The translations under genes and the position numbers were made by a program. The notes under the pieces were generated by a model, which ran no database searches, had not been told where the DNA came from, and saw only the letters and a list, made by a program, of their open reading frames with translations. This document shows, one piece after another, positions 24,731-34,553 of a stretch of 64,000 nt of DNA (position 1 is the stretch's first letter; every line of letters begins with the position of its first letter). Source of the DNA: SM23-73-3 sp964580215 (GTDB lineage: Bacteria > Zixibacteria > MSB-5A5 > SM1-73); assembly GCA_964580215.1 (NCBI GenBank), contig CAZOJT010000001.1, positions 62,001 to 126,000 of the forward strand. The letters are read 5' to 3'.

Positions 24731-25333
24731 GGTGGCGTAAAATCAAACCGAACCTTCATGTTAGGGTGAGGATTGCACCCCCACCCCATGATTGCGGTCA
24801 GACGACCGCCCGTCTGGGCGGATAGGGGTGCGACCCCTATCCGATCTTTATAGTACAGTTTTATTTTTAGCAGTTTTTGAAAAATAACCTCTGCATAGAA
24901 GACAATATCTCAATCTTTTTAGCGAAGAGAAGGTTTCTTTTTTGTCTTCTTATCTTTTTTCTTTCTTTACTGAATACTTTCCAAAATCTTTCTGAGTCTT
25001 TTATCCAGAGGAGTTTTTTCATCGCTAAACCTTTTCATGGTATTATTCAGAAGCTTCATATCTCAAGATTCTGCAGAACCGAATTCGTCCATTTTGTTCA
25101 CTTTGTACTTACTAAGAGGAGCAGGAAACAGATTACATCTTATTATTGATTTTTTCTCCCCCACCTGTTTTGGACTTGACTCGAAATCCCCCTTTAGCAA
25201 AGGGGGATTTAGGGGGATTTTTCAAGTTTCAAATCCCCCCCCTTCCCCCCTTTTTCTAAAAGGGGGATGTAAACAATTATATGCTCTCCTTAATAAGTGA
25301 GGACTCAAATGAGGATCCTGTGAATCATCAATT
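24731..25333. other. Gene-free stretch with hairpins and repeat R3
   Basis: GATAGGGGTGCGACCCCTATC hairpin at about 24821-24841 (21 nt; halves GATAGGGGT and ACCCCTATC) and GACCGCCCGTCTGGGCGG before it; then AT-rich sequence; then repeat R3 at 25109-25297. A minus-strand frame near 25040-24970 (MKRFSDEKTPLDKRLRKIL) is short and then broken by stops; it may be a gene remnant. Confidence 0.5.
25109..25297 (+). repeat. 190-bp repeat, family R3, copy 1
   Basis: Runs from TTACTAAGAGGAGCAGGAAA through CTCCCCCACCTGTTTTGGACTT-like sequence and two AAATCCCCC/GGGGGATTT arms to AAACAATTATATGCTCTCCT. The same sequence, with few differences, lies in the opposite orientation at 42156-42332. Confidence 0.88.
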
Positions 25334-27562
25334 TCATTCTCGTATAACTGCAATCTTTCCTACGGCACTTTTTCTGGATGGATTCTGAACATGAAAAAGA
25401 TATACCCCGCTTGCCACCAGCTCCCCAGCCTGATTTCTTCCATTCCACTGGTTACCTGATTTAATCTCTTTGATCAGTTCTCCGGCTACGGTAAATATCC
25501 TCACCTTTGCCGGATAAGGGAGTCTGTCGAAGGTGAGTATCTCAGTCCCGTCCTGGATTATAAAGGGATTGGGAAAGGGGATCACCTGGGATAAGTTTTC
25601 TGCCGGTGCGCCAATGCCCGACTCAAACCGGGAGAGTCCGTTGTCTGTCCCCACCCAAACGTCACCTGTCTTTTTGTCGATTTTGAGCCGAAGAACGTTA
25701 TTTGCGCAGATTTTGCTGTTGAAGGTGGTGAAGACCCCGACGAACTCGCCCTTGCCGTTGATCATCCCCAACCCGTTAGAGGTGGCGATCCATTTGTTGT
25801 TTCTTTCATCCACCGCGATATCGTTTACCTTGGGACCCAGAGGATCAGGCAAAGGGACGGTTCTGAATCTTTCAAAATCCGGATCGAATTTGTCCAGACC
25901 ACTGGAGGTTCCAACCCAAAGGTCGCCATCCTTGTCCACGCTGACGCACCAGACCGCATCGTCCGAAAGGTGATGTTCCTGAGAGGAGTAGTGGATGACC
26001 CGGTCGTCTTCTTTGTTTTCCAAAGTCCAGTTATAATTGTAGTCCAAAAGCCCCCAGTTCCGAAAGCAGATATAAAGGTGACCTTCTTTGGCAAACACTC
26101 TCTGCATGAGGAGAGATCTTATCCCTTCCCGCTCATAGAAAATCACCCAAGAGGTATCTTTTTGTGCGGGCAAACATACGACCCGGGTGGAATCCAAAGC
26201 CTCCCAGTTGGGAAACCACCTGTTACCCCTCTCATCCACCGCTATGTCATTCACCACCACATACCAGGGAGCCCCCAACACCCCTTTTAGCGGGCTGTTC
26301 TGTTCAGTGTATCTGATCCAGGTTGTGTCTCGATCATACCTCATTACCACCCCCCCCCAACTTGAAAACCAGATATTGCCCTGATTGTCCTGCTCCACTG
26401 CCTCTATCCAATGTTTATCGATCTCCGGAATTGAGGAAAGGGATACCCAACCAGTCCCATCCAATAAGCTCGCTCCGTACATCTCATGGGCGCACCACAA
26501 ATTTCCCTCATCATCAATCTCCATATCCATAAACCGGTTTGCCGGGGGACCATCAATCAAATAGTTTTGCCATCCAGAATCATCATGGGCGGATACCCCT
26601 TTGCCGGCTGTTCCCACCCAGAAGGTGCCAACTTCGTCGACGGTCATGGAGTTAAAATAGCTGGTAAGAAGCCCGGAATTCGGAAGCGATGTCCATCCCG
26701 GATGTTCATAAACATAGATTCCAGTATTGGTGGCGGCATATAGCTTTTGATCGAAATATTTCAGATCTTTGATTATTCGATTCTCCAATCCCAGGGATTG
26801 CCAGGTTGAATCAAAGGAATTGAATTTAAACACCCCGTTCGCTGTTCCGACAATTATCGCACCATTCACATCTGTTATGCTAAGAATTGAGTCATTCTCC
26901 AAGCTGGGCGAGCTTTCTTTGGTGAAGGAAGTCCACCGTAAATAATTAAGAAGATAAGGATCGTTTTTATTAGCTGTTGCCACTCCGGCACTTGTTCCCA
27001 CCCAGATTCTCTCGCCTACCAAATGCACGCATTTCACCTCCTCACCACCCTGCAAATGCTCTCCCAAACGCCGGTAAGTCTCCTTGATCTCTCCCTCATG
27101 TTTGTATATTAAAAATAGAGAGACCCCCACTTCTGTGGCTATCCACAATTGTTCTCCGTCTGCGGCAATATCCTTGATGCGTAATCTGCTTCCATCCCGG
27201 TCGAAAAAATTGTATACCCTCCAGGAGTTTTCTTCGGGCGTATGTTTGGTCAAAGTCCCATTTTGCGCGCCCAACCAGAAACTGCCGGCTGAATCAGTCG
27301 CCAGTGAATAGAGCTGATTTCCTCCCAGTCCGTTCACATTGGTCAATTTGGTGAAGGTTCCTTCATTTATGTCTAAAATTGCCACCCCACCGGTGGTAGC
27401 ACACCAGAGCTGGTCACCTTTAAGAAGAACTTCATTGATATAGTTCATATTAGTATAGGTGGTCCAATCCCCAATTCCTGCAAAGCTAACTGTACAAAGA
27501 AAAGCAAAAAGAAACCACACGAAAAGATAGATCTTTTTGCTTCTCGTCCTGAGATTCATCAT
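25334..27562 (-). CDS. Secreted two-component-regulator-type beta-propeller protein with FlgD-like C-terminus
   Basis: A 742-residue exported protein. Signal peptide at residues 8-30 (KIYLFVWFLFAFLCTVSFA). The body consists of Reg_prop-type propeller repeats, each with a W-[VC/FL]-[GAS]-T-x-x-G pattern (LWCATTGGVAIL, FWLGAQNGTL, LWIATEVGVSL, IWVGTSAGVA, LWVGTSSGLDKF, VWVGTDNGLSRF), probably forming one or two seven-bladed propellers. The last 75 residues (VIPFPNPFI..., FTVAGELIKEI, WNGRNQAGELVASGVYLFHV) form the FlgD-like Ig module that is common at C-termini of secreted proteins in FCB-type bacteria. No kinase domain follows, so it is a stand-alone surface or secreted protein. It begins three bases after the lnt stop and should be cotranscribed with it. 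Confidence 0.88.
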   Translation of the reverse strand: MMNLRTRSKKIYLFVWFLFAFLCTVSFAGIGDWTTYTNMNYINEVLLKGDQLWCATTGGVAILDINEGTFTKLTNVNGLGGNQLYSLATDSAGSFWLGAQNGTLTKHTPEENSWRVYNFFDRDGSRLRIKDIAADGEQLWIATEVGVSLFLIYKHEGEIKETYRRLGEHLQGGEEVKCVHLVGERIWVGTSAGVATANKNDPYLLNYLRWTSFTKESSPSLENDSILSITDVNGAIIVGTANGVFKFNSFDSTWQSLGLENRIIKDLKYFDQKLYAATNTGIYVYEHPGWTSLPNSGLLTSYFNSMTVDEVGTFWVGTAGKGVSAHDDSGWQNYLIDGPPANRFMDMEIDDEGNLWCAHEMYGASLLDGTGWVSLSSIPEIDKHWIEAVEQDNQGNIWFSSWGGVVMRYDRDTTWIRYTEQNSPLKGVLGAPWYVVVNDIAVDERGNRWFPNWEALDSTRVVCLPAQKDTSWVIFYEREGIRSLLMQRVFAKEGHLYICFRNWGLLDYNYNWTLENKEDDRVIHYSSQEHHLSDDAVWCVSVDKDGDLWVGTSSGLDKFDPDFERFRTVPLPDPLGPKVNDIAVDERNNKWIATSNGLGMINGKGEFVGVFTTFNSKICANNVLRLKIDKKTGDVWVGTDNGLSRFESGIGAPAENLSQVIPFPNPFIIQDGTEILTFDRLPYPAKVRIFTVAGELIKEIKSGNQWNGRNQAGELVASGVYLFHVQNPSRKSAVGKIAVIRE

Positions 27563-27565
27563 GGC

Positions 27566-29071
27566 TTAGTTAGGTTGATTTTTTGAGGGTTTTCTGATGA
27601 TAGCTGTAAGTATCGCCACAAGGCTGATCAAACAACAGAGGAGGGCAAGCCAATCTCCGTATCTGGAATAAAAAGTTCTGTTATTAGATAAATTGCCATC
27701 TTTTCGCTTCAAAGATGTTTTGTCTATTACGATAGTTCTGACAAATATCTTGGTAGCCTCTTTTATTCGACCGTAAGGGTCGATGAACATGGATACACCG
27801 GTGTTGGCACAACGAGCAATAGCAATTCGATTCTCAATCGCCCGAAAAACGGCAATCTGGGCATGTTGAAATGGTCCATGGGTTTTGCCAAACCAGGCAT
27901 CATTGGTTATGTTAACCAGAAACTCAGCGCCCCGGTTAGCAAAATCCCTGACTAAAGCAGGATAAACGGATTCAAAGCAGATTAAGGTGGCAAATTTACC
28001 TTTGGAAACCTCAAATATGATTAACTCCTCTCCGTTTGAAAAATCCGATTGTCCCAGTTGAATCTTATCCGAAATGTGAAGTATCTGGTCATAGGGAATT
28101 TTCTCGCTGAAGGGGACCAGATGCATCTTGTTATATGCTTGAGGATAACCTCCATGGGGTGTGAAAAGAAATGCGGAATTATAGTATCTCAGCTTTCCCT
28201 CTGGCGTCACCCGGTAGTCGTTGGTTCCCACCAGAAGGGGAATGTTCAGCTCGTCACAGGTTTCCTGCACTCTGGCAAGATAGAGCGATTCTGCGGCTAA
28301 ATAGCATGGAGCGGCGGTTTCCGGCCAGATGATCAAGTCCACCTGCTCTTGGGCCGCCTTTTTGCTCATCTCTACATAGGTCTGAATATTATAATCCAAG
28401 AATCTATCATCCCATTTAATTTTCGGTTCGATATTTCCTTGAAGCAAAGCGATTTTGATTTCTTCTCCTTTTGTTTTTTCGGACATCACCCATGAACCAT
28501 AAATATAAGGCAAAATTATCAAAATGGCAAAGAAGAGAGTTGCCAATCTCCTACTTTTTTTGTGTTTGATGAAAAGATACACGAAGAGATTCAGCCACAA
28601 TATCCAGAAGGAGACCGCATAGTTTCCCCATAAAGAAGCGTATTGAATCAACTTCAAGTAATATGTCTGGGTGTATGATAGATTGAGCCAGGGAAAAGAT
28701 ATTTCAGTCAAAGACCTCACAAATTCCATTGCCACCCACAGAAAAGGAAACGAAAATAACGCCCCTTCTTTCCATCTTCTTTGTAACAACGAGTAAAACC
28801 AGCACAAAATGGCAGTATAAAAACAGAGAAGCAGGATGGCAGCAACTGTTCCACCAATTGTGGCCCATCCCACCCAGAAAAGTAGAAGGGAATTGGAGAT
28901 CAAGCCGAAAAGATATCCTATCCTGAAAGCAGAAGAGGGGCTTTTGTTCTCTAAAGCCAAAAGTAACGGGACTAAAGAGAAATATGCCACAAAACCGAGA
29001 GGTAAAGGGGGAAAAGCTAAGCTCAATAAAAGGGCGGAAAGCGATATGAGATATAAGTCTTTTCTATTCAT
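27566..29071 (-). CDS. lnt: Apolipoprotein N-acyltransferase
   Basis: About 501 residues from the ATG at 29071; a TTG at 29107 would add 12 residues. The enzyme adds the third acyl chain to the N-terminal Cys of lipoproteins in the inner membrane. Six N-terminal helices (LYLISLSALLLSLAFPPLPL to FWILWLNLFVYLF) precede a nitrilase-fold periplasmic domain with the catalytic triad: Glu in LIIWPETAAPCYLA, Lys in YNKMHLVPFSEK, and Cys in TLICFESVYPALVRDF, plus the FLVNITNDAWFG segment. A final helix LALLCCLISLVAILTAIIR closes the protein. Length is normal. It implies a diderm envelope with triacylated lipoproteins. The propeller gene follows at once. Confidence 0.95.
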   Translation of the reverse strand: MNRKDLYLISLSALLLSLAFPPLPLGFVAYFSLVPLLLALENKSPSSAFRIGYLFGLISNSLLLFWVGWATIGGTVAAILLLCFYTAILCWFYSLLQRRWKEGALFSFPFLWVAMEFVRSLTEISFPWLNLSYTQTYYLKLIQYASLWGNYAVSFWILWLNLFVYLFIKHKKSRRLATLFFAILIILPYIYGSWVMSEKTKGEEIKIALLQGNIEPKIKWDDRFLDYNIQTYVEMSKKAAQEQVDLIIWPETAAPCYLAAESLYLARVQETCDELNIPLLVGTNDYRVTPEGKLRYYNSAFLFTPHGGYPQAYNKMHLVPFSEKIPYDQILHISDKIQLGQSDFSNGEELIIFEVSKGKFATLICFESVYPALVRDFANRGAEFLVNITNDAWFGKTHGPFQHAQIAVFRAIENRIAIARCANTGVSMFIDPYGRIKEATKIFVRTIVIDKTSLKRKDGNLSNNRTFYSRYGDWLALLCCLISLVAILTAIIRKPSKNQPN

Positions 29072-29291
29072 CTGCGAAAATGTTTCTGAGTTCTGGCTGG
29101 GGAACAAGGGATTTGAATTCGAAAGCAGAAAGCATTTTTGAAGGCTTTTTCGTCCACCGAATCTTTACACAACTGAATCCTTTGAAAATATGGAGGGCGT
29201 TCTCTTAGAGTCACTAAACTGGCACCAGGTAGAAGTACTTTTAAATGACAAGCTCACCTCGGGCTGGGGCAAATCTTTTTGTATTGTTCGT

Positions 29292-30542
29292 TTATTCAAC
29301 AGGTATGCTCAACCAGATGGTGGTCCTCTGATTAGGGATGGATTCCTTCAAAGAAATCTTACCCAGATGATACTCCTCTACTATTCTTTTTGCCAGTGAA
29401 AGTCCCAATCCCCATCCTCTCTTTTTGGTGGTGTACCCTGGCTTGAAGATTTTTTTATGCTGGCGGGGAGCGACTCCCCTTCCGTTGTCGCTTACCTGGA
29501 TGGTGATAGTCTTTTTCTCCTTGTCCAGAAGAGTGGAAACTTCGATCACCCCTTGTTTAGGATCTACTGCCTCCAAGGAATTCTTCAAAATGTTCTCCAC
29601 CACCCAGCTTATAAGCTCCGCATTGGCTTTTGCCGGCACCAGTTGACCTAAGTTCTCCTTTATGACCACTCCTTTACCTTTGTGGGGGAGTCTCTGTCTA
29701 AAATATGCCGCTGCCTCAGAGATCACGGCATTCAGATCAGTTGGCTTGAGTTCGGGCACAGATCCGATCTGTTCGAAACGGTGTGCTATCTTTCCTAACC
29801 GATGTAGGTCAGCACCCATTCTATCCATTATTTGTTCAAACTCAAGATCAGAATCTCTCTCTGATCTCTGGGTTTGAGATTCACACTTCATCTTCAAAAG
29901 CTCCAGCCATCCCAAAAGTGAGGAGATAGGGGTTCCCAGTTGATGTGCGGTCTCCTTTGCCATCCCTACCCAGATGGTGCGCTGTTCCGCCATCCTGACG
30001 TTCCTGAAGGTGATAAATGCGATCAATATAAATAAGGTTAAAAGCCCCAGCTCCACCAGAGTCATCATTCTCAGTTGAGAGATCAGCACAGGATCGCCGT
30101 AGTGCAGATAGTTTATTATCTCCTGTCTGGTGCCAAAAGAGATAGGAATTGGTTTTCTGTGTCTATCCATCCTTTGCGCCATTTTTTTGAGCTTTTCTCT
30201 GCTAATGTATGTGGTATCGTCCCAATCCACTCCCACTCCGCGCCAAGCTTGAAGCTCTCCTTCGGCATCGGTCACTACTATGGGAAAATCACTCTTCTGA
30301 ATGATCTCCTCAAAGATCACGTCAATCTCTGCTCCGCTGGCTGGCGCAGAAGCCGCTAACTGCCACAGTCTGGCGTAGGTTTTCATCACCTGCCGGGAGT
30401 TCTCCTTTATCTGTGAGATGAGAGTCTGAGTGTAGAAGAAAAACACAGCCGCAATCACAACCACGCCGAATACCAGAAAGCCTTTAAAAAACAACGGCCA
30501 TTCAGTATAGCCACCTAAATATTTTTCTTTTCTCTTTGCCAT
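29292..30542 (-). CDS. Sensor histidine kinase (two-helix, no adjacent regulator)
   Basis: A 416-residue membrane kinase. Helices at residues 16-38 (FFKGFLVFGVVVIAAVFFFY) and about 160-180 (VELGLLTLFILIAFITF) enclose a periplasmic or extracytoplasmic sensor of 120 residues with a PAS-like segment (FPIVVTDAEGELQAWRGVGV). The H-box is MAKETAHQLGTPISSLLGWL with the phosphorylated His; the catalytic domain has N-box NILKNSLEAV, G1 DNGRGV, F-box and G2 GWGLGLSLAKRIVEEYH. It belongs to the type that usually works with separately encoded regulators; none lies nearby. Stimulus unknown. Confidence 0.93.
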   Translation of the reverse strand: MAKRKEKYLGGYTEWPLFFKGFLVFGVVVIAAVFFFYTQTLISQIKENSRQVMKTYARLWQLAASAPASGAEIDVIFEEIIQKSDFPIVVTDAEGELQAWRGVGVDWDDTTYISREKLKKMAQRMDRHRKPIPISFGTRQEIINYLHYGDPVLISQLRMMTLVELGLLTLFILIAFITFRNVRMAEQRTIWVGMAKETAHQLGTPISSLLGWLELLKMKCESQTQRSERDSDLEFEQIMDRMGADLHRLGKIAHRFEQIGSVPELKPTDLNAVISEAAAYFRQRLPHKGKGVVIKENLGQLVPAKANAELISWVVENILKNSLEAVDPKQGVIEVSTLLDKEKKTITIQVSDNGRGVAPRQHKKIFKPGYTTKKRGWGLGLSLAKRIVEEYHLGKISLKESIPNQRTTIWLSIPVE

Positions 30543-30550
30543 TACTTCTG

Positions 30551-30650
30551 CTCCAGGCGGGTGTTTTTCACCCGCCGTTCATTTTCCGTTGGTGAAGCCT
30601 GCCAGCTATGCACGGACGTGCCCGTCTGGGGAACACCAACGTGAAACGAA
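30551..30650. repeat. Dispersed hairpin, family R7, copy 2
   Basis: CTCCAGGCGGGTGTTTTTCAC with GGCGGGTG/CACCCGCC inner arms, then GTTGGTGAA...GAACACCAACGTG. It lies directly upstream of the histidine kinase start. Confidence 0.65.
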
Positions 30651-30744
30651 AGGGACTTGTTTGATTTTTATAGTGAAGTCAATTATTGCCATTTAGTTTC
30701 TCGCCTTCTGAGCCGACATCTGATATCTTCAAGATTGTCCTTCC

Positions 30745-31037
30745 TTATTTCCGCATACCCTTTATAACCTCTTCACTAATTTCTGGTTCAAAACGAATCT
30801 CTGAAATGTAATCTCCAAAGACTTCGCCTGCATTCTCACCTCCTTCAATAAGAAAGGTCCCGAAATTCCATTCTCCACAGTGAACTATGCGGTTCTCTTT
30901 GAAAACACCTTTCTACCTTGCTCCAAATAGATTTTTGCCGCTTCTCGCAGAAAAGTGATATAACAGCCAATAAATGCCTTTTCGAGTTCATCGAATTGCA
31001 CCTTATTTTCTTTCCAAAGAAATTCAAGTATTTTCAT
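30745..31037 (-). pseudogene. Hypothetical protein gene with a frameshift
   Basis: The ATG at 31037 opens KILEFLWKENKVQFDELEKA then FIGCYITFLREAAKIYLEQG and is then cut by a stop near 30887. A one-base shift near 30900 restores ENRIVHCGEWNFGTFLIEGG followed by EVFGDYISEIRFEPEISEEV and a TAA at 30745. The joined product would be about 96 residues. Family not recognised; both halves have clear coding character, so the gene is either recently broken or carries a sequencing error. Confidence 0.55.
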
Positions 31038-31386
31038 TTTATGCTTCTGTCAATATCTCCGATGCTTCGGGAATAATCTCAAGATCCCCCGTAAAATGCG
31101 GGGGTGGATTCCCAAAGCTAATTGGCATGCATATGCATCCATACGGATCGGCATTTCCTGTAGCTGTTTTTACCCCACACCCGTTTTCTTACTCTCCATT
31201 TCATGTTGAAAATCCCGCCAGAGGTAGGGGAGAGAGGGGACTGGGGGGGTGGGGTCAGATTTTTGATCTTATCAAAATTCTACCCACAAAAGTAAAGAAA
31301 AACCTTATCCGTTTAATCCTTCAGGCCAAGCCTTCAGGACGAGTCCGTTGACAATTCGATATATCAGACTGCCAACTGTCAACTGC
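31038..31386. other. Gene-free stretch
   Basis: Short repeat-like pieces (GCATGCATATGCAT at about 31126, CCCGCCAGAGG at 31207, CCTTCAGG twice near 31318-31338) but no gene or clear regulatory signal. Confidence 0.4.
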
Positions 31387-32544
31387 CTACAATCCCAAAG
31401 TCTCTTTCAATTTATCAAAGAAGCCTTTATCTTCCTCACGTGGCTTTATATTTTCCTTAAAAGCCAATTCCTTTAAAAGTTTCTTCTCCTCTGAGGTCAA
31501 GCGGGTGGGAATCCACACCAACACCCTGATCAACTCATCTCCTTTTCCGTAGCCATGCAAGCGCGGAATTCCTCTTCCCTTTAATTTGAATATCTTTCCC
31601 GACTGAGTTCCGGAGGGAACTTTCAGATTCATCTTGCCGTCCAAAGTTGGAACTGTGATCTCATCGCCTAAAGCAGCTTGGGTAAAGCTGATCAGTGTCT
31701 CATGCACAATATCATCTCCTCGCCTTTTGAAAGCCAAGTGTTCTTTTTCCTCGATAAGCACGATCACATCTCCGGGAGGACCTCCCCGGGGTCCTGTATT
31801 TCCTGCGCCACGCATTTGGATATAGTTTCCGGTGGTCACACCGGGTGGAATCTTCACAGAAATGGCGAAACTTCCCCTTACCCTTCCCTCTCCTCGACAT
31901 ACCGGGCAGGGTTTATCGATAACCATCCCTTCGCCGTTGCAATAATCGCAGGCGGTAACGTTAACAAACTGTCCGAAGAAGGAACGAGATACCCGCCTTA
32001 TTTGACCGGATCCCTGGCATTTAGGGCATACCTTTTTGGAGTTGCCTTTAGCCGCACCGGTTCCGTCGCATTCCGGGCATTTCTGCAGTCTTTTCAGTTT
32101 TATCTTCTTTTCCACTCCGGTGGCGATCTCTTCCAAGGTGAGTTTGAGCCTTATTTGCAGATCCTGCCCCTTTTGATAACCCCGGCGGGTTCTGGTAGAA
32201 GTGGCGCCAAAGAAATTATCAAAAATACTTCCGAAGCTTCCGAAATCTCGCATGAAGGCTCGCAGAGCATCGGAAAGGTCAAAGGTGGTGAAATCAAATC
32301 CTCCAAAGCCACCAGCGCCGGACAAGCCTGCATGTCCAAATTGATCATAAGTTGATTTCTTCTGGGGGTCCTTCAGAACCTCGTAAGCTTCGGTGGCTTC
32401 CTTGAATTTTTCCTCCGCCTCTTTGCTGCCGGGATTTTTGTCGGGATGATACTTGAGCGCCAGCCTGCGATATGCCCTCTTTACATCGTCCTCGGTGGCA
32501 TCCCGGCTTACCCCCAGCACTTCGTAATAATCCCGCTTAGGCAT
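31387..32544 (-). CDS. dnaJ: Chaperone protein DnaJ
   Basis: A full-length 385-residue type I Hsp40 co-chaperone that loads substrates on DnaK and stimulates its ATPase. J-domain at residues 1-70 with KYHPDKNPGSKEAEEKF (HPD loop), a Gly/Phe-rich linker (GAGGFGGFDFTTF), four zinc-binding repeats (CPECDGTG, CPKCQGSG, CDYCNGEG, CPVCRGEG) at about 150-220, then the two C-terminal substrate-binding domains with GRGIPRLHGYGKGDELIRV. dnaK and grpE are not adjacent. No CIRCE-type inverted repeat is visible upstream. Confidence 0.97.
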   Translation of the reverse strand: MPKRDYYEVLGVSRDATEDDVKRAYRRLALKYHPDKNPGSKEAEEKFKEATEAYEVLKDPQKKSTYDQFGHAGLSGAGGFGGFDFTTFDLSDALRAFMRDFGSFGSIFDNFFGATSTRTRRGYQKGQDLQIRLKLTLEEIATGVEKKIKLKRLQKCPECDGTGAAKGNSKKVCPKCQGSGQIRRVSRSFFGQFVNVTACDYCNGEGMVIDKPCPVCRGEGRVRGSFAISVKIPPGVTTGNYIQMRGAGNTGPRGGPPGDVIVLIEEKEHLAFKRRGDDIVHETLISFTQAALGDEITVPTLDGKMNLKVPSGTQSGKIFKLKGRGIPRLHGYGKGDELIRVLVWIPTRLTSEEKKLLKELAFKENIKPREEDKGFFDKLKETLGL

Positions 32545-32900
32545 CTTAACCTTTCTTTCCTCTTAGAAGAGAATTCGCCCAACAATAAGTGAAATCGGCT
32601 TACGGCTGAATATTATCACAAATCCCTTAGGATTTCTTGTTTCTCTCGATAAATTATTCAACTCTACCGAATATATACGTCATCATTATGAGTGTCAATA
32701 TCAAAAAATCCAGGTTCTTTATACGAAATTCTGATTGTCTGAATTGTGGGAATGAGTTGAAGGGTGTGGAGCTGGCCAGACAACACTGGTAGATTCAGGG
32801 AAAACTCGAGTCGTTTTTTCAAACGAATTCCTCAAGTGAAGCAACCTGTTAATGCGTTGGTGGATGGAAACCAATAGACCCCATTTTTTGTTTTATCAGA
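32545..32900. other. Gene-free stretch upstream of dnaJ
   Basis: AT-rich near dnaJ; no gene, no recognisable heat-shock operator and none of the main repeat modules. It should contain the dnaJ promoter on the minus strand. Confidence 0.35.
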
Positions 32901-34490
32901 TTAGTAGGGGGCAGTTTTGAACCAGAAATTGTAAGGTTTATCCAGAGAACCACCAGAGATGTCCTTTGCATTGGTATCGATGGTGACGGTATATGTTTCA
33001 TTGGAAGTCAGAGGCGAATCTGGCTGAAAGTCCATATACTTTGAGTCATGCCAATAAAATGTTCCTGTCACGTCTTTCAGTTGTGAATCCACCATCTTAA
33101 AAGCCAAGATGACCGACTCAGGATCCATGTCAGTATTAAAGATGATAGATATTGTGGTATAAGGAGAAACCCAGCTTTCTTGGTGTCTCGGTCTGGTGGA
33201 AACTATTCTGATCGGTTCTGTGGTGAAAGAGAACTGGTATGGCTTGGGCAATCGTCCTCCACCAACACCTGTCGCTGTGGTGTCGATTGTCACAATGTAC
33301 TCCTCATTAGCCGCCAAAGTGGAGTACGGGTGAAATTCCATTTGTCGCTGGTTAAGCCAGACAAACTCTCCTGACACATCTTTCAGTTGGGAATCCATCA
33401 TCTTGAAGGCTAAAATTGCCGACTCCGTGTTCATACTAATGTTGAACACAATTGATATCTTAGTATATGGTGAAACCCAAGTGTCCTTATGCTTTGGGGT
33501 AGTAGATACTATTGTGATTGGCTCTGTGGTGAAGGAGAATTGATATGGTTCAGTCAATCGTCCCCCTCTAACGTCTGCTGCAGTAGTGTCGATTGTCACA
33601 GTGTATTCTTCATTGGAGGCCAAAGTCGAGTGCGGATGGAATTCCATATATCGCTGGTTCGGCCAGACGAACTCTCCTGACACTTCTTTCAGTTGGGAAT
33701 TCACCATCTTGAAGGCTGAGATTACCGACTCTGAGTTCATATCGGTGTTGAATTTAATCAACATCACGAATCTATCTGGATTAACCTGAGTCTCTTTGTC
33801 TGTCGGTCTGGTAGACATTCTAATTGGCTCAGTGGTGAAGGAGAACTGGTATGGCTCAGACAATTTTATTCCTTCCGCATCTGACGCCGTGGTATCAATT
33901 GTAACCTGATAGCATGTATTGGTTGCCAACTGATCCTTAGGTTCGAAGTGTAAGTCGGTTATACCATAGACTCCCTTTGTGCCATGGTAATACCAGTAAA
34001 AATCGCCTTCCACCTCTGGCTCCACATGAAAAGCGCTCTCAACACTTTCTGTGTTCATCGAAGTCCGAAAGCTGATCCTGATCCTTTCCTCAAGCCTTAC
34101 TCCCTCCGCTCCGTCGTATGGCGAAACCGAGAGGATCAGATCGTGAATCGAGGTAAGGAAAATAGTATCCACCGGGACTGTTGCCCCACCTGTTACTGAG
34201 ATATTGGGCTTGGACTGGTAATCAAAGTATCCATCGGCTTGCACCAAAAGAGAGTAAGTGCCCATAGGCAGGTCGGTGATTTCAAAATAGCCGACTGTGT
34301 CGATGTAGGTTGAAGCAACTTCCAATCCCAGATAAGCGATAACCTTTGCTTCAGAATCAGGTGGATATACAAACCCAACAATGGCTCCTTTATCAGGCGA
34401 GGGATAATAATTATTGGTTATGTTCTTTTTGGAACAATTGAAAATCACCAATGACAATATTGCCACAAAGATCAAGGCTTTTTTCGTCAT
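32901..34490 (-). CDS. Lipoprotein with carboxypeptidase-like domain and four Big_5-type Ig repeats
   Basis: About 529 residues from the ATG at 34490, which has a GGAGG site; the TTG at 34505 overlaps that site. A lipoprotein signal (ALIFVAILSLVIFNCSKK, acylated Cys after FN) leads to a carboxypeptidase-regulatory-like beta domain (GAIVGFVYPPDSEAKVIAYL, residues 38-110) and four tandem Ig-like domains of the SbsA/Big_5 type, each with STxP-x-x-x-x-x-x-V-x-P start, a fixed FKMVDSQLKDVxGxFxW segment and the end TVTIDTTAxDxxGGxLxxPYQFSFTTEP. Repeats 2-4 are also similar at DNA level. Probably an outer-membrane-anchored surface protein; ligand unknown. The DUF4389 gene lies 63 bases upstream on the same strand. 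Confidence 0.85.
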   Translation of the reverse strand: MTKKALIFVAILSLVIFNCSKKNITNNYYPSPDKGAIVGFVYPPDSEAKVIAYLGLEVASTYIDTVGYFEITDLPMGTYSLLVQADGYFDYQSKPNISVTGGATVPVDTIFLTSIHDLILSVSPYDGAEGVRLEERIRISFRTSMNTESVESAFHVEPEVEGDFYWYYHGTKGVYGITDLHFEPKDQLATNTCYQVTIDTTASDAEGIKLSEPYQFSFTTEPIRMSTRPTDKETQVNPDRFVMLIKFNTDMNSESVISAFKMVNSQLKEVSGEFVWPNQRYMEFHPHSTLASNEEYTVTIDTTAADVRGGRLTEPYQFSFTTEPITIVSTTPKHKDTWVSPYTKISIVFNISMNTESAILAFKMMDSQLKDVSGEFVWLNQRQMEFHPYSTLAANEEYIVTIDTTATGVGGGRLPKPYQFSFTTEPIRIVSTRPRHQESWVSPYTTISIIFNTDMDPESVILAFKMVDSQLKDVTGTFYWHDSKYMDFQPDSPLTSNETYTVTIDTNAKDISGGSLDKPYNFWFKTAPY

Positions 34491-34553
34491 CGCTCTAACC
34501 TCCAAAGTTTCGCTTACCGATTGTTGATTTCAAAATCTGATCATTTTTTCAAA

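Noticed and set aside
24877..25149. Plus-strand frame rich in Phe, Leu and Ser
   Set aside because: Low-complexity AT-rich translation without a ribosome site; runs into repeat R3.
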